A stretch of DNA of 64,000 nt from Nelumbo lutea. Taxonomy: Eukaryota > Streptophyta > Magnoliopsida > Proteales > Nelumbonaceae. The notes beneath the pieces are model-generated. The model was not told the DNA's origin, ran no database searches, and saw only the letters and a program-made list of their open reading frames with translations. The stretch spans positions 28,078,378-28,142,377 of the forward strand of contig JAKGHH010000008.1 in assembly GCA_022828595.1 (NCBI GenBank), read 5' to 3'. Shown one piece after another: positions 10,474 to 20,442 of this stretch; positions within the stretch are counted from its first letter, which is position 1, and every line of letters begins with the position of its first letter. The position numbers and the translations under genes were made by a program.

Positions 10474-13400
10474 CTCCCCCTCAAGCTGAGCATAGATGTT
10501 AATCATGCCCAGCTTGCCAGTGTCATGTTGAAGCCTTGCCTTGGAAATGCCCTTGGTGAGAAAATCTGCCAGTTGTCCTTCAGAAATAATGAATGGAAGA
10601 CACACTTCACCAGAGGAGACTCTTTCATGAATAAAGTGTCTATCAACCTCAATATGTTTGGTTATATCATGTTGTACCGGGTTGTGAGCAATGTTGATGG
10701 CAGCCTGATTATCACAGTACAACATCATGGGTTTGTCATGATCTACCCCAAGTTCTTCCATTAAGGACCTTAGCCACAATAATTCCGAGACTCCATGTGC
10801 CATGGCTCTATATTCTGCTTCTACGGAGGATCGAGCCACAACTGTTTGTTTCTTACTCCTCCAAGAGACAACATTACCAGCCACCAGACTGCAATACCCT
10901 GAAGTAGATCTTCTATCATCAATATTTCCAGCCCAATCAGCACCAGTATAGGCTTCAAGTTTCAGATGACCATGTTTGGCAAATAGAATTCCTTTTCCTG
11001 GAGAGCCTTTCAGATAGCACAAAATCCGTTCTGTTGCTGCCATATGGGTATCTCTAGGAGCATGCATGAACTGGCTAATGCAACTGACAGCATACGCGAT
11101 ATCTGGCCTAGTCATGCACAGGTACAAAAGCTTCCCAAGAAGTCTCTGAAAGACCCCTTTGTCTTCCAACAAAGTTCCATCCGAAGCTGAAAGTTTGTGA
11201 CTCATATCAATAGGAGTTGCAGCTGGTCTTGCACCCAATTTTCCAGTTTCAGACAACAAATCAATGACATATTTCCTCTGGGAAATAAGAATCCCATCCC
11301 TGGATCTGGCAACTTCTATGCCAAGGAAATATCTCAACTCCCCCAGATCCTTAATCTCAAATTCTGTACGGAGGAAAGACTTAAGGCCCAGAATGCCAGA
11401 GGCATCATCACCAGTCACTATAATGTCATCAACATACACAATGAGATACACTGCTAAAGACCCACTTTTCTTCACAAAAAGAGTATGATCTGACTGTGTC
11501 TGAACATAGCCGAATTTAACAAATGCAGCTCTAAATCTCTCAAACCAGGCTCTAGGAGATTGTTTGAGGCCATAAAGAGATTTCTTCAGTTTACATACAT
11601 TTCCTTGCATATCTTTCCCATACATTCCTGGAGGAAGACACATGTAGACCTCCCCATGTAAGTCACCATTCAGAAATGCATTCTTTACATCTAACTGATA
11701 GAGAGGCCAATCAAAGTGAGCTGCCAGAGATAAAAGAACCCTCACAGATGTCATCTTAGCAACAGGGGCAAAAGTCTCCAGATAGTCAATCCCATATGTC
11801 TGTGTGTAGCCCTTTGCAACAAGTCTGGCCTTGTACCTCTCAATAGTCCCATCTGCCCTGTATTTAATGGTAAAAACCCACTTACATCCAACTGGATCCT
11901 TCCCTTCAGGCAAATCCACCACCTCCCAAGTACCATTTTCATGTAGAGCATCCATTTCAGCCTGCATGGCATCTCTCCATTCTGGAATCCCAAGAGCTTC
12001 TGATACAGACCTAGGAATGGGGTTAGAAGCAACTGAAGAGAGGTAGGCACAATATGAAGGGGAAAGTAGGTCATAAGAAAGGTGTTTGGAAATGTAATGT
12101 GCAGTACACTTCCGCTTTCCTTTCCTAACAGCAATGGGGACATTAAGATCTGGGAAGGGGGATTCCAAGGGAGCTGAAGCAATACCTGTTATCTCATCTG
12201 TGATTGGTAGGGTATGAGCCTCATCTGTTGTAAGGGAAACCACTTGCTCATTCCTGGATCTCTGCCTTTGATACACTTTGGGATTATGGGTAGGACGAGG
12301 AGGTAAAGAAATAGGAGCACTAGGACAAGAGGAATGAAGTGGCTGATCCTCCTTTGATTCATTTTGTGAGGATACAGATTTGTCAAGAGACTGAACTGGG
12401 ACAAGAAGGGGAAGAGCAAAAACTTGTGACAGACTCTCCCCCTGTTGACAATGTCCTTCCTGAGAGGAACCATAAAAAGGAGAAAGTTCATCAAAGGTAA
12501 CATCCATAGAGACATGTCTGGTGCCAGTCTTTGGATCAAAACAACAATAACCCTTTTGTGTGGGGGAGTAACCGAGGAAGATGCATTTGTGGGCTTTTGG
12601 TTCAAACTTGTGTCTCTGCACACTTGGAATGTGAACATAACAGGTACAACCAAACACACGAAGAGGAATTGGGAAGAGATCCTTATCTGGATGAAGAAGA
12701 CTGAAGGGGGATTTAAACCCTAAAACCCTGGATGGCATACGGTTTATGAGATAGGTAGCAGTAAGTACAGCATCACCCCAAAATCTTGTGGGAACATGTG
12801 AGGCAAATAAGAGGCTCCTTGCAACTTCAACAATATGTCTATTTTTTCTCTCAGCAACTCCATTTTGTTCAGGGGTTCTAACACAGGAGCTTTGGTGAAT
12901 AACCCCCATGTCAGAGAGATACAAGGATAAGCTCTTCTCAAAATACTCTTTTGCATTGTCAGATCTGAAAACCTTAATTCTGGTACCAAATTGAGTCAAA
13001 ACAAGCTCATGAAATTGCCTCACAAGTCTCGGGACTTCGTCTCGGGATTTCATTAAGTATATCCAAGTGAATCTAGAAAAGTCATCAATGAACAGGATAA
13101 AGTATTTGTAACCCCCCATAGAGGATAAGTTGTAAGGCCCCCACACATCAGAGTGTATAATATGAAAAAGAAAAGAGGATCTTTTATTGCTCACTGGGTA
13201 ATTTTTTCTACAATGCTTTGACAACTGACATGACTCACAATTGAGACTGTACACACTAACTCCCTTAAACAGTTTGGGAAGCAAATGACTTAAAGCAGAA
13301 AAAGGTAAATGACCCAACCGACAATGACTCAACATAATTTGACTGACTGACTCTGAAGAAGTAGAACCAAAAGCATCATTCTGGGGATGATCAAAGCATT

Positions 13401-13716
13401 GGCCAGGGGTGTCGAGCAAGTATATTCCATTCGCTTCATGACCACTCCCAATCACCTTCCGAGACTTCAGGTCCTGAAACACACAGTGAGAAGGGAAAAA
13501 TGTTACACAACAATTCAATGACTTGGTCAAACTACTTACAGATAACAAGTTGGTATTTAACTTAGGTACATGAAGAGTGGAAGATAAAAGTAAAGACTCT
13601 GTAGGCTTGACAGTTCCCTTGCCAGAAATGGGGGCAAGAGAACCATCAGCTAAGGTGATTTTGTCACGACCAGGAAGCAAATCATATGACACAAACAAAG
13701 TGGAAAGGTTGGTCAT
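10444..13716 (-). CDS. copia-1 pol: protease (part), integrase, reverse transcriptase, RNase H
   Basis: An uninterrupted 1,090-codon frame. In order: end of the protease; GAG-pre-integrase zinc region; integrase core with HSDVWGPY, FRSDNAKEY and PEQNGVAERKN supplying the D,D,E triad; RT with KARLVAKGYTQ, QLDVKNAFLNGDL and catalytic YVDDI; RNase H with TGADWAG, SVEAEYRA and YCDNQAAI. All catalytic residues I can check are present. The frame can be followed upstream of its first Met through the protease motif DSGASDH (just right of 13716) back to about 13828, where it meets the gag frame one nucleotide out of register. It copies element RNA into DNA and integrates it. Confidence 0.95.
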   Translation of the reverse strand: MTNLSTLFVSYDLLPGRDKITLADGSLAPISGKGTVKPTESLLLSSTLHVPKLNTNLLSVSSLTKSLNCCVTFFPSHCVFQDLKSRKVIGSGHEANGIYLLDTPGQCFDHPQNDAFGSTSSESVSQIMLSHCRLGHLPFSALSHLLPKLFKGVSVYSLNCESCQLSKHCRKNYPVSNKRSSFLFHIIHSDVWGPYNLSSMGGYKYFILFIDDFSRFTWIYLMKSRDEVPRLVRQFHELVLTQFGTRIKVFRSDNAKEYFEKSLSLYLSDMGVIHQSSCVRTPEQNGVAERKNRHIVEVARSLLFASHVPTRFWGDAVLTATYLINRMPSRVLGFKSPFSLLHPDKDLFPIPLRVFGCTCYVHIPSVQRHKFEPKAHKCIFLGYSPTQKGYCCFDPKTGTRHVSMDVTFDELSPFYGSSQEGHCQQGESLSQVFALPLLVPVQSLDKSVSSQNESKEDQPLHSSCPSAPISLPPRPTHNPKVYQRQRSRNEQVVSLTTDEAHTLPITDEITGIASAPLESPFPDLNVPIAVRKGKRKCTAHYISKHLSYDLLSPSYCAYLSSVASNPIPRSVSEALGIPEWRDAMQAEMDALHENGTWEVVDLPEGKDPVGCKWVFTIKYRADGTIERYKARLVAKGYTQTYGIDYLETFAPVAKMTSVRVLLSLAAHFDWPLYQLDVKNAFLNGDLHGEVYMCLPPGMYGKDMQGNVCKLKKSLYGLKQSPRAWFERFRAAFVKFGYVQTQSDHTLFVKKSGSLAVYLIVYVDDIIVTGDDASGILGLKSFLRTEFEIKDLGELRYFLGIEVARSRDGILISQRKYVIDLLSETGKLGARPAATPIDMSHKLSASDGTLLEDKGVFQRLLGKLLYLCMTRPDIAYAVSCISQFMHAPRDTHMAATERILCYLKGSPGKGILFAKHGHLKLEAYTGADWAGNIDDRRSTSGYCSLVAGNVVSWRSKKQTVVARSSVEAEYRAMAHGVSELLWLRSLMEELGVDHDKPMMLYCDNQAAINIAHNPVQHDITKHIEVDRHFIHERVSSGEVCLPFIISEGQLADFLTKGISKARLQHDTGKLGMINIYAQLEGECREDGLNGP
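10474..10484 (-). other. copia-1 polypurine tract
   Basis: TTGAGGGGGAG on the minus strand lies directly before the 3' LTR start TGTAGAGAAG. It is the site of plus-strand priming. Confidence 0.85.
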
Positions 13717-13780
13717 GTGATCAGAAGCACCTGAGTCAATGATCCAAGGGGTCTTGGGATTACCTGAGGTAGATGCATGG

Positions 13781-14941
13781 TTAGCAGAAGCCCTTATACC
13801 TGAGTGAGCAAATGCAGAGGTGGCTGGACTTTATAGAAGGGTTGGATGATGAAGTTACACCTTCAAGCTGGCTGATCATCCTTCCAAACTTCTCATAATC
13901 AGCTTTCATGGCTGCCAATTGTGCACTTGCAGACTCAAACTCTGTATCTGTACTTGTGGCTGTATGTGCACTTCCTGTCTTTCTACTGTCATTCTTCTTC
14001 TGGAATCGGATAGGGACAAGACTGGGATGCAATTTCCAGCACTTGTCCTTAGTGTGTTTCGGCTTCTTGCAATATTCATACACCACCTCCTTCTTTCCTG
14101 TGCCAGTGGGGGCTTCTGTAACCCCTTTGGGTTTGATTCCCATATTTGTAAAATGATCATTGATACTGACCCCTTGAACTTGCACTTGCCTCCTGTTTTT
14201 TTCACTGCTGACCAAAGCATATGCTTGAGACAATGAAACATCTTCTTTGGACAAAATGTTTTGCTTTGTAATGTCATATTCAGAATTCAGCCCTGTCAAG
14301 AAATCAAAGACCCTATTCCTTTCAACCAATTTCCTATATGTTTCAGCATCCTTAGGGGTATCCCATGTCACGGCCTCTATCAAATCAATCTCTTGCCATA
14401 TAGATTTTAGGGCTGAGAAGTATGCTGCAAGTGACTTTTCCCCCTGTCTTATATTCTTCACATCACTTCTCAGTTTGTAAGCTCTAGCAACATTCAACTT
14501 CTGGGAGTAAGTTTCTACAACACTATCCCAGATTTCTTTAGCCGAGTTCATCCACAGATAATGCTGACTAATTTGTGGCTGCATTGAGTTCACAAGCCAC
14601 CCAATCACTGTGTAGTTTTCTTGTGCCCATCTCTCATAAGATGGATCATCCTCTGGAGGAGCTTTCTTGCTCCCAGAAATAAAACCCCATTTTCCTTTGC
14701 TACAAATGTGGATTTTCACTGATTGTGACCAAGCCAAGTAGTTGGTCCCATCAAGCTTAACTGTAGTTACAGCCAGCATAGAATCAGTTGGGGTTCCCAA
14801 AATCTGTCCATATTCAGCAGCATTCTTGTTTTCAAGGCTTGAGAAATCCATCATGTAAAGGCTCCAATTAGGATTTTTAATAGGTTTCTCAAGGTACTGG
14901 GGTCTTGATGAGTTTAGTTTGAGCTGAATAGGCAACAACAA
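13781..14941 (-). CDS. copia-1 gag (capsid/nucleocapsid)
   Basis: A 386-codon frame with a copia-type N-terminal domain (LDGTNYLAWSQSVKIHI) and a UBN2/Retrotran_gag region (about residues 60-240). Near residue 285 is a CCHC-like knuckle reading YEYCKKPKHTKDKC. The family pattern is C-x2-C-x4-H-x4-C, so the first cysteine is tyrosine here. The last residues, after about 13828, belong to a shifted frame. The structural protein forms the virus-like particle that packages element RNA. In most copia elements gag and pol share one frame; here they are offset by one nucleotide. Confidence 0.9.
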   Translation of the reverse strand: MLLPIQLKLNSSRPQYLEKPIKNPNWSLYMMDFSSLENKNAAEYGQILGTPTDSMLAVTTVKLDGTNYLAWSQSVKIHICSKGKWGFISGSKKAPPEDDPSYERWAQENYTVIGWLVNSMQPQISQHYLWMNSAKEIWDSVVETYSQKLNVARAYKLRSDVKNIRQGEKSLAAYFSALKSIWQEIDLIEAVTWDTPKDAETYRKLVERNRVFDFLTGLNSEYDITKQNILSKEDVSLSQAYALVSSEKNRRQVQVQGVSINDHFTNMGIKPKGVTEAPTGTGKKEVVYEYCKKPKHTKDKCWKLHPSLVPIRFQKKNDSRKTGSAHTATSTDTEFESASAQLAAMKADYEKFGRMISQLEGVTSSSNPSIKSSHLCICSLRYKGFC

Positions 14942-15691
14942 CTAGCTCACAGAATTAGTTCAGACTTGATAACTGTGACAGTCCAGTTCGGTGGTAGTTT
15001 TTTTCTTTACTGTTTCACCCTTTAAAGGACACCCAACAAACCTCCAATCACAAGGTATTTCAGGTTCTCAACAGCCGTTGTCCCAAAGAGAAAAAAACAG
15101 GGCCACAGTCCTTAAGAGGCCTTTCGTCGAACACTCAATGTGCAGTAGTTAACAGCCTACTGTTAACTAGAAGAAACCACTTCAAGGTGTTCAGTATAGG
15201 TCCAAGAAGAGGCTGGGATGAAGATGAGACTAGTGCCACTTAGTTTTAGATCAGTTTCAGCAGCTCGGCAGTCCAATAATCAGCCGAATAGCATTTCCAA
15301 AACAACCCAGAAAAATAGTCCAACAACAGTGGGCCGAATGTATGTGGGCTTTGAATGCTTTAATAGTCCTCCCAAACAACAAAAAATAACTCAGCAAAGG
15401 ACTGAGAAAAGACTTACAGCAAGAGAGTCTCTGGTTTGAACTATAAACCAGGCCGAACACTTGTTCTCTGAGATAACTTCGAAAGTCCTTTTCTTTGATT
15501 TCAAATCAGGCCAAACAACTTGCTCTCTGATTCTTCCTGGTCACCGAACCCTTCTCCAAGTGTATAGAAACTTGGGCACCCTCCAATGACCTCCAAGAAC
15601 CAGGCGGATGACTGTAAACTTTCAGCCCTAGAACCTCCTCATGTAGTTGGCTGAACTAGAACCACATGAGGGACACGCCAAGCAATGGCCC
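14942..15691 (-). other. copia-1 leader between PBS and gag
   Basis: A 750-bp untranslated leader without a recognisable domain; short frames in it have no family resemblance. It is expected to carry packaging signals, which I cannot identify. Confidence 0.6.
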
Positions 15692-15703
15692 GCTCTGATA
15701 CCA
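15692..15703 (-). other. copia-1 primer binding site (initiator tRNA-Met type)
   Basis: TGGTATCAGAGC on the minus strand, complementary to the 3' end of plant initiator tRNA-Met, lies immediately inside the 5' LTR. It fixes both the element's orientation and the LTR boundary. Confidence 0.93.
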
Positions 15704-16031
15704 AGTTGAAAAACAACCCACTTGATGTATGGAACTGTTTGAGATTAGATGCAAACCAAAAAATGAACAAACAAGAGAGGAAGAGAAGAGAGAGCTGGCG
15801 GCAATGAGTGTTAGAGAGTAAGAGGTTCGAACATAACCCCTCTCTAACACTCTAAACATCTTATTAATAAGTTAGTCTTTGACAAATTACAAAAAGGCCC
15901 TTGAGTGAGCAAGAAAATACAAAAAAACAGAATATTACAGAGTATGGGCCCAGAATTAGGCCCACAACAGAGAGAAACATAACATAACATGAAATGACAG
16001 TCTATGGGCCATTCGGCTCATCTTCTCTACA
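15704..16031 (-). repeat. copia-1 5' LTR (328 bp)
   Basis: It matches 10158-10473 apart from 11 substitutions, all transitions by my count, and one extra 12-bp segment. It should contain the element promoter. Confidence 0.93.
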
Positions 16032-16085
16032 AAAGGCAAGTAGTATCAATACATCAACATAAGCCGAGCATTGGATGGTCGTATG

Positions 16086-16786
16086 TGTTGGGTTCCCTCT
16101 TTATGAGTCAGGGCCCACTCACATTAAGAAAAGACAAGGAAAGAAGGGGATAAGGAAATACTCTCATTCTATCATCCAACACACTCATTCATTGGGTGAC
16201 TTTTGGGCTCTTGAGGCTAGGGCATTTTTTAGAAGGATTCTAGCAAAAAGAAGCTATTGTAAAGGCCATATCCACAACAAGGTTTTTGCTATCATTCATC
16301 TCCAAGAAGGTTTTTTAAGAGTATCTATTCTCTCCTTTATTAGGTGAGAAGATTATTCTTGTTTTATTGTTATAAACCACCATTTTTAGTAAGGATTTGA
16401 GCTGAGCTAGGAGCGTTTCTGTTTATGATATCATCCTCTACTTATTGCTAAAGAGGATTACATTGTAATCTCATTATTGTTATTATAGTGGAGAATTTTT
16501 CTAAGTTAGTGCCCTATGGATTTTCCTCTTGACATCGGAGAGGTTTTCCACATTAAAAATTGGTGTTGTGTGTTGATCTATTGTTGCTTTGTTGTTTTTC
16601 TATTATTTTTTAACTTATTGTTGTTGTTATTTTGTGTTCGATTGAAGCGGTAGTTGACTACTAATAAATCTTTTTGTCAAGTAGTCAACCACTAGGAACA
16701 TTATACTAATAGTAGTCAACTACTAAGAAATCTCTACGTGAAATAATCAACTACAAGCAATAAGATTGTGTTTTCAAAACCTAACA
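16086..16786 (+). repeat. copia-2 5' LTR (701 bp)
   Basis: It is longer than the 3' LTR by about 65 bp because the palindrome-bearing stretch near its end (16650-16756) has an extra repeat unit. It starts TGTTGGGTTCCC and ends AACCTAACA. Confidence 0.88.
16650..16756 (+). promoter_or_regulatory. Repeated GTAGT..ACTAC palindromes with W-box cores
   Basis: The words GTAGTTGACTAC (16650), GTAGTCAACCAC (16681), GTAGTCAACTAC (16712) and a weaker AATCAACTAC (16745) repeat at roughly 30-bp spacing near the LTR end. Most contain TTGAC on one strand or the other, the core of the WRKY W-box. The 3' LTR keeps two perfect palindromes, GTAGTCGACTAC (21004) and GTAGTTAACTAC (21035). A role as an LTR enhancer is inference. 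Confidence 0.45.
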
Positions 16787-16789
16787 AAC

Positions 16790-16801
16790 TACTATCAAAG
16801 C
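16790..16801 (+). other. copia-2 primer binding site, degenerate
   Basis: TACTATCAAAGC matches 9 of 12 bases of the initiator tRNA-Met site TGGTATCAGAGC and lies 3 bp inside the 5' LTR. Confidence 0.7.
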
Positions 16802-16956
16802 TCTTGGTTCTTATGTAAATCATTAAAGGAGTTCGGTTAGAAATTTTTTTTTTAAATGAAAGGAATTTGTTTCTCTAGAAACCAAAAATGAATGATTTAT
16901 TGCTGTCTAAATACTTGTATGCACCTATGAGAGGTGATAATGGCAAGCCATAAGAT

Positions 16957-17286
16957 ATGTCCAATGAGAACAGGAAACTCCTTAACTTAAAAGTAGTTGC
17001 TTTTAATAGACAATGGTTGCATGGCAATGTTTATCATCTTGTAGTAAATGAAACCTCAATTATTTCACTTTGGAACAAGTTAGAAGAATTATATGAGAAG
17101 AAAACCTTCAACAATAAGGCTTTTTTAATTAGAAAGCTTGTAAATTTGAAGTACAAGGAAGGCACCACTATAACCAAGCACTTGAATCAAATACAAGGCA
17201 TTGTAAGCCAATTAGCTTCAATGAAGTTGGTGTTGGATGATCAACTTCAAGCTCTATTATTACTTAGCTCATTGCCAAAAAGTTGA
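16957..17286 (+). pseudogene. copia-2 gag fragment (UBN2 domain)
   Basis: A 109-residue frame with the UBN2-type pattern (SLWNKLEELYEKKTFNNKAF, then LNQIQGIVSQLASM, LLLLSSLPKS). This corresponds to the middle of a copia gag; the zinc knuckle and N-terminus are not found in frame. Confidence 0.85.
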
Positions 17287-17354
17287 GAAACACTTGTAGT
17301 ATCTCTTAGTCATTACAGGAGTGAGTGTCGGAAACTCAAAAGAGACAATAAGAA

Positions 17355-20300
17355 ATGAAAGAAAGTGAAAAGAATGAAGAAAAATACACCACTACAGTTA
17401 AAATTGGAGATACCATTGTTCTCACAGGTTGTAAAGAGTCTTGCATTAATTTATCATATCATGACACAGATTGGATTATTAATGCAGGTGCTTTCTATCA
17501 TGATACCCCTCACAAGGAATATTTTATCTCTTGTAGTACAAGTGATTTTGATGTTGTGAGAATGGGAAATAGTGGAACTTCTAGAGTTGCGGAGATGGGT
17601 GACATTTATCTTGAAGAAAGTTTTAATAACCAATTTGGCAATAAAAAAATGGAGACTATCCAAGGGGTCTTTAGTGGTAGAAAAAGGCAAGAGGTATTAC
17701 ACTCTTTATCATACACAGGGATGTGTGTGCAAAGGTGATATAAACACTATAGAGAAGGAAGTCTTCACAGAATTATGGCATAGACAATTGGGTCATATGA
17801 GCGAAAAATGAATGCAAATTCCTGCTAAGAAAAAAATTGTTAAATAGAATAAAAAGGTATGCATTTTATTACATACATTCATAGCTTAGCTAGTAAACAA
17901 AATAGAGTCACATTTCAAAGTTCTCCTCATAAAAGAAAGCTTATTATAAAAATTAATTCATTTTGATGTTTGTGGGCCTATGAAAGTTAAATCTCTTAGT
18001 GGTGCATCTTACCTTGTTACTTTTATAGACAATACTAGTAGAAAAGCATGGGCTTATGCTTTGAAATCTAAAGATCAAGCGCTTGATGTCTTTAAAGTTT
18101 AAAATACTATAGTTGAAAGAAAAACAGGTAATCTCTTAAGTGTATTCGTACTAACAATGGTGGTGACTATGAAGGTCCATTTCAAAATTATTGTGAAAGT
18201 CGTAGAATTCAGCATGAGTAGTTAATCCCTAAGACCCCACAACAAAATGGTGTAGCTGAGAGAAGAACTACACCATTTTAGAGAGAATTAGATGCATACC
18301 GTCACAAGCAAAGTCGTCAAGATGCTATTGGGGAGAAGTTGTGCATATAATTGTGTACATGATCAATTTGTCTCATGTAGTTCCCTTGAATGATGATGTT
18401 TCTGAGAGGGTATGGACAAGAAAAGATATTTCATATGATCATCTCGGTTATTTGGTTGTAAGGCTTTTGTACATATACCCAAGGATGAGCATTCCAAGCT
18501 TAATGACAAAACCGAGCAATGTATTTTCTTAGGTTATGCAGATGAAAAGTTTGGTTATAGGTTATGGGATCCAATTGGAAAGAAGATAATCAAAAGTAGA
18601 GATGTGGTCTTTCCTAAATACCAAACAATTGAAAACTTTGAGAAAATTGAAATGCCTCAAGCAAATGATGGTGAACTTATGAACTTGGATCCAATTTCTC
18701 CTCCCTTGGTGCATAAAATAATGGGGGAAATGTGCAACAATAAAATGTGAATTCAAAAAATGATGAGAATGCTCCTAATGAAGATGCCAGCAGTGATGAT
18801 AAACATGGGGAGCAGCCCCTTCAAGAGCCACTAATCGAACTAAGAAGATCAATTAGGGAATGCTAACCATTGAGAAGATACCCATCAAATGAGCATATAA
18901 TGCTTTCAGATGCAAGTGAACCCAAGAGCTATCATGAAGCTCAAAAAAGTGAGCACAAGAAAAAATGGTTCAAAGCTATTTAAGAGGAAATTGATTCATT
19001 ACATAAGCATCAATACTTATGATTGGTAAAGGTAAAAATATACTCAAGAATAAGTGGGTGTACAGGTTAAATCATGAAGATAAGAGCTCATAATCAATTT
19101 ACAAGGCAAGATTGATTATGAAAGGATTTGAACAGAAAAAGGGTGTTGATTTTGATAAAAATTTCTCTCTAGTGGTAAAAATGTCATCAATACGTATTGC
19201 ATTGGGTTTGGCTACAAACATGGATTTGGAGGTTGAGCAATTAAATGTCAAGACAACTTTTCTCTATGGTGATTTAGAGAAAATATCTATACGAAGCAAT
19301 TGGAAGGATTTGTAGTCAAAGGAAAAGACACATGGTTTGCAAATTAAGGAAGACCAAAAATTTGAATAATTTATGATGGAACATGGGTATGGTAAAATAG
19401 ATTCACATCATTGTGTGTTCACTTAGTATTTTTCTAGTGATGAGTTTATCATTCTTCTGATTTATGTTGATGACCTGTTGTTTATTGGGCAAGATAGTAT
19501 AAAAATTGATATGTTAAAAAAGAAGTTAAGCAATTCTTTCTCCATGAAGGACTCAGGTCTAGCTCAACAAATCTTGAGAAAAAAATCTCACGTGATAGGA
19601 AATCCAAGAAATTATGGTTGTCACAAGAAAGCTACGTAGAAAAAGTGCTTGAAATATTTTGTATGGACAAGGCAAAACTACTTAGTACTCCATTGGCAAG
19701 TCATTTCAAGTTGTATAGTGATCAAAGCCCAAAGAATGAAAAAGAAATAGGAGATTTATTGTCAATCCAATTGTATAGGAAGTGTTATGTATGCAATGGT
19801 TTGTACTAGACTAGACATAGCACATGCAATTGGTGTGGTTAGTAAATTTATTGCCAATCCAGGAAAAGAGCATTGGCTAGCAATGAAGCGGATCCTCAAG
19901 TATCTGAAAGGCACCTCTAAGGTATGTTTGTGTTTTAGTGGTGGTAAACCTATGCTTGAAAGTTCTATAGATGTTGGTATAGCAGGTCACATTAACTTCA
20001 GAAAGTCTACATCAGGATTTTTTTTATTCTCTTTTATTGGGGGAGTAATGTTAAACTTGCAAAAGTGTGTAGTTTTTTCAACTACAGAAGATGAATATAT
20101 AGTTGTCATAGAGTTCTAAGGATATATAGTGGACGAAGGGGTTTTCTAATGAACTTCATATGAAACAAGAAAGGGTTAAACTCCATTTTGATAGTCGGAG
20201 TGTCATTCACCTATGTGAAATCTAAGCTTTCATTCCAAGTCCAAAGACATTAATGTGAGGCATCACTAGATTCAGAATATTCTTGAAGAAAATGAAGTGC

Positions 20301-20360
20301 AACTTGAGAAAATTCACATCGACAATAATGGAATGGACATGATGACCAAAACCCTATTGA
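17355..20360 (+). pseudogene. copia-2 pol remnant: protease, integrase, RT, RNase H
   Basis: Pieces in several frames keep the copia order. Protease is at about 17470 (DWIINAGA where DSGA is expected). GAG-pre-integrase is near 17770 (ELWHRQLGHMS), integrase near 17960-18290 (HFDVCGPM, TPQQNGVAERR), RT near 19100-19500 (FEQKKGVDFD, YVDDLLFIG). RNase H lies near 19790-20340 (CTRLDIAHAIGVVSKF, TTEDEYI). At least several stops and frame changes separate them, so no functional polyprotein can be made. Confidence 0.88.
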
Positions 20361-20442
20361 AAAAGAAGTTTGAATATTGTAGAACATTATAGGTTTGGGA
20401 ATGGTACAAGCCCTCTTCATTGGTCAAGAGGGGAAGATTAAT

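Larger units (their letters stand above)
10158..16031 (-). mobile_element. Ty1/copia LTR retrotransposon, structurally complete (copia-1)
   Basis: A 5,874-bp element read right to left: 5' LTR 15704-16031, PBS 15692-15703, leader, gag, pol, PPT 10474-10484, 3' LTR 10158-10473. A 5-bp target duplication AAAGG flanks it (10153-10157 and 16032-16036). The domain order protease-integrase-RT-RNase H is that of copia. By hand count the LTRs differ at 11 sites plus one 12-bp indel, about 3.5%, so insertion is fairly recent. gag and pol are in different frames, and the gag zinc knuckle lacks its first cysteine, so this copy may not be autonomous. Confidence 0.95.

Noticed and set aside
11751..12989. 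Several minus-strand frames inside copia-1 pol
   Set aside because: They lie in other frames of the pol gene, which has all expected domains; they are shadows.
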